34,251 bases of DNA, from NCBI RefSeq assembly GCF_000346755.1, contig NZ_ANNV01000178.1, positions 1 to 34,251 on the forward strand, written 5' to 3'. The number at the start of each line of letters is the position of its first letter. The first letter of the stretch is position 1. A model generated the notes under the pieces. That model had not been told where the DNA came from. It saw only the letters and a list, made by a program, of their open reading frames with translations, and made no database searches. A program made the translations under genes and the position numbers. This document shows positions 1-9,800 of this stretch, piece by piece. The DNA comes from Pseudomonas sp. CBZ-4. GTDB taxonomy: Bacteria > Pseudomonadota > Gammaproteobacteria > Pseudomonadales > Pseudomonadaceae.

Positions 1-42
1 TAGTGTGGGGTTTCCCCATGTGAGAGTAGGTCATCGTCAAGA
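1..42 (+). rRNA. rrf: 5S ribosomal RNA, 3' end (partial)
   Basis: The first ~42 bases match the conserved 3' third of Pseudomonas 5S rRNA: the GTGGGGTTTCCCCATGTGAG hairpin followed by AGAGTAGG and the terminal helix strand CATCGTCAAG. The 5' part lies outside the window. A strong intrinsic terminator follows about 10 bases later, as expected at the end of an rRNA operon. The exact 3' end is uncertain by a few bases. Confidence 0.93.
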
Positions 43-52
43 TTGAATTCCG

Positions 53-86
53 AAACCCCTGTCTGCTAGCGCAGACAGGGGTTTTG
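53..86 (+). terminator. Intrinsic terminator of the rRNA operon
   Basis: Bases 53-66 and 71-84 form a perfect 14-bp stem (CCCCTGTCTGC against GCAGACAGGGG, extended by AAA/TTT) around the tetraloop TAGC. The right arm runs into TTTTG. It sits directly after the 5S rRNA end and is a textbook rho-independent terminator for the rrn transcript. Confidence 0.93.
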
Positions 87-101
87 TCGTTTAACAGGCA
101 C

Positions 102-133
102 AAAAAAGCCAGCGCCGAATCACAGGCGCTGGC
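102..133 (-). terminator. Intrinsic terminator of the minus-strand receptor operon
   Basis: Read on the minus strand, GCCAGCGCC (133-125) pairs perfectly with GGCGCTGGC (116-108) around an 8-base loop. Six T residues follow (complement of 107-102). It lies about 20 bases past the stop of the TonB-receptor gene at 154 and would end that transcript before it runs into the rRNA operon. Confidence 0.9.
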
Positions 134-153
134 CTGGTTCGATCGCTAGCTGA

Positions 154-2640
154 TCAGAACTGATAACTCACCGTTGCGCTCACATTACGTTCCTCCCCCA
201 GGTAGCAGAAGTTCAGGCTGGCACAGGACGCAACATACGTCTCATTGGTCAGGTTGTTGGCATTCATCCGCACATCCACACCCTTCAACCCAACCTTGCC
301 CAAGTCATAGCCCACCGAAGCATCAAGCAACGTATAGGCCGGGACTTTCATCGTATTCTCCGCATCCGCCCAGCTATAGCCCACATACCGCACCCCGCCG
401 CCAAGCCGTAAACCGTCTAACGCACCGCTATTGAATTTGTAATCCGCCCATACCGATGCCATATGACGAGGCGCCTGCGTCGGCGAGTTGCCCTTGTTCT
501 CGATCAGATTGTCGGCCGTGCTCAAGGTGCTCACCATCGACTTGGAATACGCAATATCGGTGAACGTATAGCTGCCCAAAATCTTCAGGTTATCCGTCAG
601 CTGCATATGCGCTTCCAGCTCAAGCCCCTGGGAGCGAACGGCACCTACAGCGCGATAGAAGTTCTCCTGCGGCAGTTTGGTCGCCAGGTTCTCCTGATCA
701 ATGCGAAACCACGATGCGGTAAACAGATTGTCAGTACCTGGCGGCTGATACTTCAACCCCACTTCCCATTGCGTCCCATCGGTAGGTGCCAGCGGGTTAC
801 CTGCGCTGTCCGAATAGGAGTTGGGGTTGAAGGATTCTGAATAGCTCACGTAGGGCGCCAAGCCGTTATCAAATAGATACAACGCACCGGCACGCCCAGT
901 CAGCTTGGTGCGTTTATCACTGATCTCGGTGCCTGCTGGCCGGTTCGCTTCAGCAATCCGATTTTCATCGGACGTTTCGACCCAGTCCTGACGCAGCCCG
1001 AGGGAAAACCGCCATTTATCCATTTCGATCAGGTCTTGCAGATAGACCCCGGTCTGCTCCAACCGCCGCAAGTAGCTGGTCGGGCTGTAATAGCTGATCG
1101 CCGAATTGCCATACACCGGGTTGAACGCGTTGATCGGCTGCAACGACCCACTGTTCCAGTCCACCACCGTTTTACGTCGCTGATAATCCGCACCCATCAG
1201 CACCGTGTGTTTGGTCGCCCCGGTAAAAAACTCAGCTTGCAGCATGTTGTCGATGATGAAGGCATGCAGCTTCTCATCACCCCCGGAGTAGTAGCGATTC
1301 AGCTCGCTGCTGGTCGGGCTGGTCCAGCCATAGGCATACACCTGATCCAGCCGCACCTTGGAGTCCAGGTAGCGAAAGTTCTGTCTCGCCGTGAAGACAT
1401 CGTTGAAGCGATGTTCGAATTAATAACCAAACGACTGTTGATCACGCTTGTAACCATCGACCCCAGGCTCACCCTCGAAAAAATGGCTGGAGATTCGCTG
1501 GCCATTGCGCTGATGCAGCGCGCCGTCCGCTGGCATGCCGCCGTGATAGCCGCCGTCAGGATCATGTTGCAGATACGCTTGCAGGGTCAGCGAGGTGTCC
1601 TCGGTAAAGTCGATGCTGACAGTCGGCGCCAAAGCGAAGCGCTTTTCCTTGGCATGGTCAAATTGGGTGTCGGACTTATCCGCCAACCCCGTCAGCCGGT
1701 AGGCAATACGCTTGTCGTCATCTACAGGCCCGCTGAAGTCAAAACCCATGCCCCGTTGCCCGTTACTGCCCAGCGTCGCCTGAACCTGATGATAAGGTTC
1801 GAACAAGGGCTTCTTGCTGGTCAACGCCACCAGCCCGCCAGGCGAACTGCGGCCATACAGCACCGAAGACGGTCCTTTGAGAATATCCACCCGCTCGAGG
1901 AAATACGGATCAACCTGCATCGTGCTGTAGGTGCCGCTATCCCCCATGGATTTGAGCCCGTCCAGGTAGATGTTATCCACAGAACCGTCGTTGAAACCAC
2001 GCATCGCCACATAGTCGTAGCGATGCGTCGCGCCATAGGGGTTGGTCAGCACACCCGGCGTGTAACGCATGGCCTGAGCAACGGTCTGGGAGCCTTGGTC
2101 GTCCATCTGCTCGCGGGTGACTACCGAGACGCTTTGTGAGGTCTCCAGCAAGGCCGTGCTGGTCTTGGTCGCAATCTGGCTGTGAGTCGCGTTGTAGCCT
2201 TCCATGCTGCCCAACGCATTACCCAGAGCAAAGCCTTTGATATCAGTGGTCGGTAAGGTCAGCGCGCTATCTTCTGGCGCCTTCTGCAGTACAAAGCTCA
2301 CGCCATCTGCGGAAACAGCCTGCAACCCTGAGCCGCTGAGCAAGCGATTCAAACCCTGCTCGATGGAATACTCGCCGTGTAGGCCGGAAGATTGACGGCC
2401 CTGGGTGTGCGCAGGCGTGCTGGACAGAGTGATCCCTGCCTGCCGCGCAAACTGGTTGAGCACCGCGCCCAGCGGGCCGGCAGAGATCTCGTAGCGTTGC
2501 TGGATCTGCTCGACTCCCGCTTGCGCAGCCATGGCGGCCAGCGGCACCGCGCTAATACCCACCGCCGTCGACAGCAGCGCCGCACGCACGGCTTTGCTCA
2601 ATAATGGGTAGGACGAGTTACGGGGAAAACACACAGTCAT
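154..2640 (-). pseudogene. TonB-dependent siderophore receptor (transducer type), interrupted by an in-frame TAA
   Basis: This reads as one frame of 829 codons for an FpvA/FiuA-like outer-membrane ferric-siderophore receptor. It has a signal peptide (about residues 1-39), an N-terminal STN signalling domain (about 45-110, ISAGPLGAVLNQFARQAG), a plug domain (GLVALTSKKP, VLYGRSSPGG) and a beta-barrel ending in the C-terminal Phe typical of outer-membrane proteins. Codon 407 (1420-1422) is TAA, and the frame then continues in register as FEHRFND. The matching position in the intact paralogue at 23850-26300 reads GYEVSHRLND, so one substitution of a GAA or CAA codon would explain it. Translation would stop at 406 aa, losing about half the barrel, so the product should not fold or transport. 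GTG at 1356 could in principle restart the 3' half, but that has no signal peptide. It is the last gene of the sigma/FecR/receptor module. A sequencing error cannot be excluded. Confidence 0.9.
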
Positions 2641-2649
2641 GGTAAGGAT

Positions 2650-2694
2650 CCGTGAAGGCAGATTGAAGGCTTACTGTCTAAGCCGGACTCACGG
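2650..2694. other. Nested hairpin between fecR-like and receptor genes
   Basis: CCGTGA (2650-2655) pairs with TCACGG (2689-2694), and inside it GGCTTA (2668-2673) pairs with TAAGCC (2679-2684) around a 5-base loop. It occupies most of the 74-bp gap between the FecR-like gene and the receptor. There is no T tract on the downstream side for the minus-strand transcript. It could be an mRNA-stabilising or attenuating structure, or part of a sigma-dependent promoter. Function is unproven. Confidence 0.45.
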
Positions 2695-2714
2695 AAAAAA
2701 ACCGCCAAACAATC

Positions 2715-3698
2715 TCAGGCCGATCGCTCCAGGTTCACCCACCAACGGCTGCGATAACGCAATTGAACCGGCAGTGTCTGTGGCAGGATCGCCAGTAGCT
2801 TATCGGTGTCCTCCAGGCGAAAAACCCCCGATAACCGTAACTCGGCGATATCAGCCGAGCAGCCCAGGTAGCCATGACGATAACGCCCGACTTCCGCAAC
2901 AAAGTCGGCCAAACGCATATCCCGCGTCACGATCAACCCGTCCGCCCAAGCGCCGATGTCCATATCCAACGGCGGGGCGAGGAGGGCACCCGTCTGACGC
3001 ACCAGATAGCTTTCTCCGGCATGAACCTGCGTCGAAAGCCCATTCGCCTGATGCGGTGAGTGGATGGCCACATTGCCGCTGACCACACTCAACCGCGTGC
3101 AGTCATTGGCTTGGTGCACAGCGAAGCGTCCGTCGATGCCTTCGAACAAACCATGGCGTGTCTGCACCAACAAGGGCGCCGAAGACGCAGCGCCGCACGT
3201 CACCAGGATTTCCCCACGCAGCAGCGTGATCATTCGCTGCTGTGCGTTGAAGTCCAGGTCCACTGCACTGTCGGTATTGAGTTGCACACGCGTGCCATCC
3301 GGCAACTGCACGCTGCGACGCTCGCCAGTGCCGGTAGCGAGATCCGCGGTCCAACGCTGCCAACCCGTGACATCCCGGCTGAGCCACGCCGCCGTGCCTA
3401 CTAGCAGCACGCCAGACAGCATCTTCAATGCTTGCCTGCGGCCCAGGCCCTGCGCGCTGTTTTCCAGCGCCCTGTGTGCGCCAGGAATTGTCGCCAGCTG
3501 GCTGTTCAACTCCTGCTGCAACGCCTGCACCCGCTGCCAGGCCAGTTCGTGGTCGCCGTGGGCTGCTCGCCAGTGTTCACATTGCGCGTGCAGGCGCAGA
3601 TTGGTGCGGTTGTTGCGCAAGCGCAGTGCCCAGTGGATAGCCTGCTTGACCACCTCGGGGCTGGGGCCGAAGCGAACCGCGTTATCCACGGACGTCAT
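2715..3698 (-). CDS. FecR-family anti-sigma / sigma regulator
   Basis: A 327-aa inner-membrane regulator that would relay occupancy of the outer-membrane receptor to the cognate ECF sigma factor. The N-terminal cytoplasmic domain (about residues 15-60) has the DUF4880 pattern (HWALRLRN, EHWRAAHGDHELAWQRV). A single membrane segment (about 90-107) follows a twin-arginine motif (GRRQALKML), a feature reported for FecR-type proteins. The periplasmic FecR domain contains DGTRVQLNTDSAVDL and RGEILV. The C-terminal part (about 250-325, GVFRLEDTDKLLAIL) resembles the region that contacts the receptor STN domain. Its ATG overlaps the sigma-factor stop (ATGA), so the two are translationally coupled. 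The receptor gene downstream is interrupted, so this regulator may have lost its normal signal input. Confidence 0.93.
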   Translation of the reverse strand: MTSVDNAVRFGPSPEVVKQAIHWALRLRNNRTNLRLHAQCEHWRAAHGDHELAWQRVQALQQELNSQLATIPGAHRALENSAQGLGRRQALKMLSGVLLVGTAAWLSRDVTGWQRWTADLATGTGERRSVQLPDGTRVQLNTDSAVDLDFNAQQRMITLLRGEILVTCGAASSAPLLVQTRHGLFEGIDGRFAVHQANDCTRLSVVSGNVAIHSPHQANGLSTQVHAGESYLVRQTGALLAPPLDMDIGAWADGLIVTRDMRLADFVAEVGRYRHGYLGCSADIAELRLSGVFRLEDTDKLLAILPQTLPVQLRYRSRWWVNLERSA

Positions 3699-4210
3699 GT
3701 CTCATAACGCAGGACATAACAGTGGTAGAGCGCCTCGGCGACGTAACGCTCGACCGATCGCAGCGATACACCCATCTGCTGCGCGATCTGCTTGTACGCC
3801 AGCCCGTCGCACTGAGCCAAAAGAAATGCCTTACGCACCTTGGGCTTCAGCCCATCAAGCAGTCGGGAAATTTCTTCGAGCAACTCCAGCACCAGCGCAC
3901 GGGATTCAGCGCTGGGCGCCAATGCTTCGGGTAGGTGGGCGATGGACTCCAGGTAAGCCCGTTCGATTTCCTCGCGGCGCCAGTGGTCAATCACCAGGCC
4001 CCGGGCGATGGTGCGCAAAAACGCGCGAGGCGCCTTGAGCTCAAAGCGTTCGGTCTTCTGTAGCAGGCGCACAAAGGTGTCTTGCGCCAGGTCTGCGGCA
4101 TCGCAGGCGTTGCCCAGGCGGCTGCGCAGCCATGTGTTCAGCCAGTTGTGATGGGTGAGGTAAAGCGTCTGTACAACGCTCTCATGCGGGATGTACTCAG
4201 AAGATGGCAT
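3695..4210 (-). CDS. ECF sigma factor, FecI/FpvI-like
   Basis: A 171-aa extracytoplasmic-function sigma factor of the iron-starvation group. Region 2 is visible at about residues 15-85 (LRSRLGNACDAADLAQDTFVRLL, FLRTIARGLVIDHWRR). Region 4 is at about 110-165 (KAFLLAQCDGLAYKQIAQQMGVSLRSVERYV), a helix-turn-helix for -35 recognition. It should direct RNA polymerase to the promoter of the receptor gene downstream. ATG at 4210 fits the family N-terminus, and a Fur-box-like site lies 26 bases upstream, so transcription is probably iron-repressed. It shares the stretch IERAYLESIAHLPE with the second sigma factor at 22298, so the two modules are paralogous. Confidence 0.95.
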   Translation of the reverse strand: MPSSEYIPHESVVQTLYLTHHNWLNTWLRSRLGNACDAADLAQDTFVRLLQKTERFELKAPRAFLRTIARGLVIDHWRREEIERAYLESIAHLPEALAPSAESRALVLELLEEISRLLDGLKPKVRKAFLLAQCDGLAYKQIAQQMGVSLRSVERYVAEALYHCYVLRYET

Positions 4211-4236
4211 TCACACAGACCTGGCCAAACGTCACA

Positions 4237-4255
4237 AATGATAATTAGTCGCATT
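4237..4255 (-). promoter_or_regulatory. Fur-box-like operator upstream of the ECF sigma gene
   Basis: AATGATAATTAGTCGCATT resembles the 19-bp Fur box: the left half AATGATAAT is close to consensus and the outer AATG/CATT is palindromic. It lies 26 bp before the ATG of the minus-strand sigma gene and shares AATGATAATT with the site at 22260-22278 upstream of the paralogous sigma gene. Iron repression by Fur is inferred. Confidence 0.7.
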
Positions 4256-4349
4256 GTTTGGGAGGCTGTAAAAATTTGCAACTCTGATCCTTGTACGACA
4301 ACCGCTGGTCGGTTTCCTACGTAAAAATCGGATAGATCCCACAATTTCT

Positions 4350-4376
4350 TAAGTTTTGCCCAAGCTTGGCCGAAAG
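4350..4376 (+). promoter_or_regulatory. Sigma-28 (FliA)-type promoter of the chemoreceptor gene
   Basis: TAAGTTTT (4350-4357), an 11-base spacer, then GCCGAAAG (4369-4376). This follows the FliA consensus TAAAGTTT-N11-GCCGATAA, with 6 of 8 matches in the -10 element and exact spacing. It lies about 90 bp before the chemoreceptor ATG at 4468. It also rules out the upstream TTG at 4366, which falls inside the promoter, as the start codon. Confidence 0.65.
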
Positions 4377-4467
4377 CCTGATGAGCCATGCGTGCACCGA
4401 AATAGAGCGGTCGGTTCCATGCTCCGTTCGGCACGCTAACCCCCCTTTGGCAAAAGAAGTCGATGAA

Positions 4468-6348
4468 ATGAATCTCAAGTTCAGTCATAAAATTCTGTTG
4501 GCCGCGTCAGGCGTCGTGGTTCTAGCCTTCGCGTTATTCACGCTGTACAACGACTACCTTCAGCGCAGCACTATCAAGCAGAACCTGGAGTCATCCATCC
4601 AGCAATCCGGTGAGCTCACCGCCAGCAGTGTGCAGAACTGGCTCAGCGGGCGAATCCTGGTCCTCGAGAACCTCGCGCAAAACGTCGCGCATCAAGGCAG
4701 CGCTGCGGACCTTCCAGGGCTGGTCGATCAGCCGGCGTTCACCTCGAACTTCCAGTTCACCTATGTTGGCCAAACCAACGGCGTATTCACCCAGCGCCCT
4801 GACGCCAAGATGCCCGACGACTATGACCCTCGCCAGCGTCCCTGGTACAAGCAGGCCGTGGCTGCCGGCAAACCCATGTTGACGCCGCCGTACATGGCCG
4901 CCGTGGGTGGGCAGATCGTGACCATCGCCATGCCGGTGAAGAAAAACGGTGAACTGCTCGGCGTGGTCGGCGGTGACCTGAGCCTGCAAACCCTGGTGAA
5001 GATCATCAACTCGGTGGACTTCGGCGGCATCGGCCATGCGTTCCTGGTCAGCGGTGACGGTCAGGTGATCGTCAGCCCGGACCAGGACCAGGTGATGAAA
5101 AACCTCAAGGACATCTACCCAGGTGCCCAACTGCGCATCGAGAAGCTCAACCAGGACGTGGTCCTCAACGGCCAGGACCGCATCCTGTCGTTTACCCCGA
5201 TCAGCGGTTTGCCGGGTGCCGATTGGTACATCGGTCTGTCGATCGACAAAGACAAAGCCTACGCACCACTGGGTAAATTCCGCACCTCTGCGTTGATTGC
5301 CATGCTGATTGCCGTGGTCGCGATCGCCGTGCTCTTGAGCCTGCTGATCCAAGTGCTGCTGCGTCCGCTGACCACCATGGGCGTGGCCATGCAAGACATC
5401 GCCCAGGGCGAGGGCGACCTGACCCGCCGCCTGGCCGTGACCAGCAAAGATGAGTTCGGTGAGGTTGGCAGTGCGTTCAACCAGTTCGTCGAGCGTATCC
5501 ACGCCTCCATCTCCGAAGTGTCGTCGGCCACACGCCAGGTGCATGACCTGTCCCAGCGCGTGATGGCCTCGTCCAACGCCTCGATCATCGGTTCCGACGA
5601 GCAAAGCGCGCGCACCAACAGCGTGGCGGCGGCGATCAACGAACTGGGGGCTGCCACCCAGGAAATCGCGCGCAACGCCGCCGATGCTTCCCAGCACGCC
5701 AGCGGTGCCAGCGAACAGGCCGACGATGGGCGCAAAGTGGTAGAGCAAACCATCCTGGCGATGTCCGAGCTCTCGCAAAAAATCAGCCTGTCCTGCACGC
5801 AGATCGAAACCCTGAATGCCAGCACCGACAACATCGGCCACATTCTTGATGTGATCAAAGGCATCTCCCAGCAGACCAACCTGCTCGCGCTCAATGCCGC
5901 GATCGAAGCGGCCCGTGCCGGTGAAGCCGGGCGTGGGTTTGCCGTGGTGGCCGATGAGGTGCGCAACCTCGCGCACCGTACCCAGGAGTCGGCCGAATAG
6001 ATCCATAAGATGATCACTTCGCTGCAAGTGGGCTCGCGTGAGGCGGTGACCACCATGAACGCCAGCCAGGTCTCCAGCGAAGAAAGCGTCGAAGTGGCGA
6101 ACCAGGCCGGTGAGCGCCTGATCAGCGTGACGCAGCGGATCGTCGAGATCGACGGCATGAACCAATCGGTTGCCGCCGCGACCGAGGAGCAGACCGCCGT
6201 GGTGGAAACCCTCAACGTGGATATCAACCAGATCAACCTGCTGAACCAGCAAGGCGTGACCAACCTCAACGAAACGTTGAAGGATTGCGACGCGTTGTCC
6301 CAGCAGGCCAGTCGCCTGAAGCAACTGGTCGACAGCTTCAAGATCTGA
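4468..6348 (+). pseudogene. Methyl-accepting chemotaxis protein (dCache type), interrupted by an in-frame TAG
   Basis: An inner-membrane chemoreceptor frame of 627 codons. TM1 is at about residues 8-28. A periplasmic double-Cache sensor at about 35-270 contains YDPRQRPWYKQA, TPPYMAAVGGQIVT and the GVVGGD ending seen in amino-acid and amine receptors of the PctA type; the usual Asp after PY is Ala here. TM2 is at 274-298, then HAMP, then the signalling domain with the hairpin tip ISQQTNLLALNAAIEAARAG and GRGFAVVADEVRNLAHRTQESAE. Codon 511 (5998-6000) is TAG where the family has a conserved Glu (QESA-x-E-I-x-K-M-I), so GAG to TAG explains it. The frame then continues in register to a normal C-terminus (RLKQLVDSFKI). 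The truncated product lacks most of the returning helix of the signalling bundle. ATG 4468 is preceded by AAAAGAAG and fits the FliA promoter. The ligand is not predictable by eye. Confidence 0.9.
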
Positions 6349-6356
6349 CGACGTGC

Positions 6357-6382
6357 GCAGGAGCGAGTGTTCTCGCTCCTGC
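6357..6382. terminator. Bidirectional hairpin between convergent genes
   Basis: GCAGGAGCGAG (6357-6367) and CTCGCTCCTGC (6372-6382) form a perfect 11-bp stem with loop TGTT. It lies 8 bp past the chemoreceptor stop and 3 bp past the stop of the minus-strand SRPBCC gene, so it can serve both convergent transcripts. Neither side has a clear T tract, so it is a probable rather than certain intrinsic terminator. Confidence 0.6.
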
Positions 6383-6385
6383 CGC

Positions 6386-6844
6386 TCAGTCGAGCATCCG
6401 CTGCACGTTGTCCAGGGCACTGTCGGCAAACGCCTGCATGAACTGTTCAAACCCCGCCTGCGCCGTTTCTACCGGCTCGGCAACAATGGTCCAGGTGGCC
6501 CTGGCGTATGTCCCGCCCTGGGCTTGCACCTGCATCGACGCCCATAGCCTGGCGATTCCCAAGGTGTTGTAGAGGGTCGTCCAGGTCATGCACATGGCGC
6601 ACTCGTCCCGGCTGTTGAGTTGTTCGACGACGCAATGGCCATCGCGGAAAAACTTCGTGCGCAACGCGCCTACGCCATCGCCCGTCATCTCGATATGCGA
6701 CAGGGCCGGGATGAATGCGGCAAAGCCGGCGAACTGCCCCACCAGGCCCCAGAGTCGAGCGGCGTCGCAGGCGACCAGCACCGAGGCCACCACGGGGGCG
6801 GCGACGGGGTTGCGGATCAATGTATCGGGTTGCAGCGGTTTCAT
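6386..6844 (-). CDS. mgoD: SRPBCC / polyketide cyclase-like protein (MgoD/PvfD)
   Basis: A 152-aa START/SRPBCC-fold protein, recognisable from the N-terminal strand (PVVASVLVACDAARLWGLVGQF), the middle VGALRTKFF and WTTLYNTLG, and the C-terminal helix (AGFEQFMQAFADSALDNVQRML) that closes the ligand pocket. It is the last gene of the four-gene minus-strand operon, 19 bp after the peptide synthetase, with AGGA before its ATG. Order and content match mgoBCAD of P. syringae and pvfABCD of P. entomophila, in which the last gene is annotated as a polyketide cyclase/dehydrase-like protein. Its chemical role is not established to my knowledge; a cyclisation or product-binding role in the signal pathway is inferred. 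Confidence 0.88.
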   Translation of the reverse strand: MKPLQPDTLIRNPVAAPVVASVLVACDAARLWGLVGQFAGFAAFIPALSHIEMTGDGVGALRTKFFRDGHCVVEQLNSRDECAMCMTWTTLYNTLGIARLWASMQVQAQGGTYARATWTIVAEPVETAQAGFEQFMQAFADSALDNVQRMLD

Positions 6845-6863
6845 GGAAATGTCCTGACGCAGT

Positions 6864-9800
6864 TCAGATAAAGCCTATGGCCTGTAGGTAGTCGCAGCCT
6901 TGGCGTAACAACGCCGGACTTTTTTCGGGGTAGTGCATGTGCATTTTCCCCACGCCCCGGCGTGCGTTGTCGTGATGGATCATGGCGGTATCGCCGATGT
7001 CTTCACCCAGCCCTTCCAGGTAAAAGCCCAGCACGCCAAACAGCGCGTTGTCGCGGCCTACCGTTTGCAGCGCGCGCTGCCAGCGGGCCACGCTGACTCG
7101 CTCGAAGCGGTAACCGGCCCGGCTGAACGCATCGAGGTAGTCGCTCCAACTCAAAGGCTGCGGGTTGTGCAGGTTGAATACGTTTCGCCCGGTTTCAAAC
7201 TGGCCGGCATGGAATGCGATAAACCCTGCGAAGAAGTCCACTGGCATCAGGTCGTGGTTCAGCTCCAGGTTTGGCACCAGACCCAATTGCAACGAGCCCT
7301 TGAGCATCAGCATCAGACGGTTCTTCTGCGGCTGGCAGACCCCGCTGCGGCTGTTGAAGCTGATATTGCCCGGACGCAGGATGTTCACCCAGGCGCCTTG
7401 TTCCACCGCGCGCCCGACCAGCCGCTCAGCGACCCATTTGGACAGGTTGTAACCGTTCTTGATGTAGAGCGGCAGGCTACTGGCGGCAGGTGCTTCAAGG
7501 ACGTGCCCTTCGGCGTCGATGCTGCTGCATGCCGACAGCGTCGAGATAAAGTTGAAGACCTTCTTGCAGCGGGTTTCACACAGGCGCAGGCATTCCAGCA
7601 CCGGATCGACGTTGTCCCTGGCCAGCGTGGCATAGTCCAGCACATGGTTGACCCGTGCCGCGTTGTGCACCAGCACGCCGAAGTCCTCCGCGAGGCGCTC
7701 ATACACCTCGTCGCCCAGGCCCAAGCGGGGCTGGCTGATATCGGCGGCGTACACCTGCACCCGGCTCAGGTCCAGGTGTTCCAGATGGAACTCGCACAAT
7801 GCCTGGGCAAAGCGCTCCTGCGACGAATGACCGGGTGACTCGCGCACCAGGCACGCGATCTGCGTGGCCCCACCGGCCAGCAACGCCTCGACGATATGCA
7901 CGCCGATAAAACTATTGGCGCCCGTCACGATGACCTTGCGCGGGTCGCCCGCGCGGTCCGCGGCCAGTATCTGCACCGACAGGGCTCGCTCGGCATCGCG
8001 AATCGCTTGGGAGCACGGCGCGGTAGAGGGCACGCCATCCGCCATCAGTGACGCGAGCGTACGAATCGTCGGGGCTTCGAAGAACCGGTTCAACGCAAGG
8101 CTGCGGCCAAACCGCTCGCGGATTCGCAGCAGCAGCGTCGAGAGCAGGATGGAGTGGCCGCCGAGGTTGAAGAAGCTGTCGTCGATAGACAACTCGGCCA
8201 CGGGCACTTGCAACAACTCGCTCCACAGGCCTGCCAGCTGCGCTTCAAGCGGTGTTTGCACCGGCTGGTCGCTGGCACTCGGTATCGGTCGAGCCGACAA
8301 ATCCAGCAGCGCCTGGCGATCGACCTTGCCGCTGCTTGTGTAGGGCAGGCTCGGCAACTCGGCCCACACGCCAGGCTGCATGTAGTCCGGCAGCTGCTGC
8401 CGTGCATACAAACTGAGCGCCGTCAGCGTGGCGCCGGGTTCTGGCTGGGCGACCACGGCATGGATTCTGTACGCGGGCCCCACCACCACGGCCACCTGGC
8501 AGAACAACCGACTGTCGCGCAGGCACTGCTCCACTTCCTGCGGCTCAACCCGAAACCCGCGAATCTTCACCTGCCCGTCGCGGCGGCCACCCAGCACGAT
8601 ACCGTCGCTTTTCCACTGCGCCATGTCCCCGCTGCGATACGCCTGCAAGGTCTGGCCGTCGGGCAGTGACAAGGTCACGAACGGGTTGTCCAGCGATTGC
8701 ACTGCGTCCACATACCCCAGGCTCACCCCCGGGCCGACGATGAACAGCTCCCCCATCACCTGTTCGTCCACCGGTTGCAGGTCGTCGTCGAGGATCAGCA
8801 CCTGGCTGTTGGCGATGGGATGGCCCAGGCTGCAATTGCTGTCGCCCGGTTGCAGACGGCGATGGGTGACCAGCACGGTGGCTTCGGTGGGGCCGTAGAG
8901 GTTGTGCAGGTGGCACTGGCCCGCCAGCCGCTCGATGACATGGGGCTCGCAGACTTCGCCGCCAGTCAGCAAGTGCTGCAGGCCCAAGGGCGGGCCCGGC
9001 GGCAGGATACTGAGCAGCGCCGGCGGCAGAAATCCGTGAGTGATGCGCTGCTGGCGGATCAGTGCGACCAATTGCTGTGGGTCGCGCCGTTGCGCCTCGC
9101 TGGGCACGATCAACTGCGCGCCGGTGACCAGGCTGGGGAAAATATCCATCAGCGAAGCATCGAACCCCAGCGAGGCGAATTGCAGCACGCGACTGTCTTC
9201 ACTCAGAGCCATGCGGCGGGCGAACCACGCAGTGAAATGCGCGAGGTTGCCTTGGCTGAGCTTGATGCCCTTGGGCCGGCCAGTGGTGCCTGAGGTGAAC
9301 AGCACCATGCACGGTGCCTCCAGGCTGGGTCGGTGTTGCAGCAACGCTGGCGCGGCGGCCGGTTTATCGAGGGTGCTGACATCCAGCGCAACAAAATGCT
9401 CGCGCAACGGGTGCCGGCCATTGTCGAGCAACACGCGGGCCCCGGCGCTTTCCAGCAGCGCGAGCTGACGTTGCGGTGGATGCTCTGGCGCCAGCGGCAG
9501 GTACACCGCGCCGCAGCCCAGCAGGGCAAGCAGGCTGGCGTACAGCGCGGCGGACTTCTCCAGGCACACGCCCACCACTGCGGGCGTCGCAAGGTTGCCC
9601 AGCAGCGGTCGCAGTTGTTGTTGGATCGCCAGCGCCTGAGTGTGCAATTGCCGATAGGTCAGCACCTCGCCCGCGATGTTCAACGCCGGCCGCTCGGCGA
9701 AGGTCTGAAGGCTGGCCTGCAAGCGTTCGATCACGGGCACTTGGGCGGCTAGCAGCAGGTCCGGGTCAGCGGTGCGATTGAACCGATGCAGGAATGCCAC

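Noticed and set aside
1357..1419. Frameshift as the cause of the split receptor
   Set aside because: Both halves are in the same frame and the intervening codons read FEHRFND onward, so it is a nonsense codon.
1036..2139. Long open frame on the plus strand opposite the TonB-receptor gene
   Set aside because: It has no recognisable domain and biased basic composition. It is the complementary-strand shadow of a clear receptor gene.
4366..4467. N-terminal extension of the chemoreceptor from TTG 4366
   Set aside because: The TTG lies inside the FliA-type promoter. ATG 4468 has a ribosome site and starts directly before TM1.
6357..6382. Strong rho-independent terminator
   Set aside because: The stem is perfect, but neither strand has a following T tract, so the call is kept at moderate confidence only.
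4591..6450. 619-codon open frame on the minus strand across the chemoreceptor
   Set aside because: Low-complexity His/Gln/Val-rich translation with no family features; the plus strand encodes an obvious chemoreceptor with a FliA promoter.
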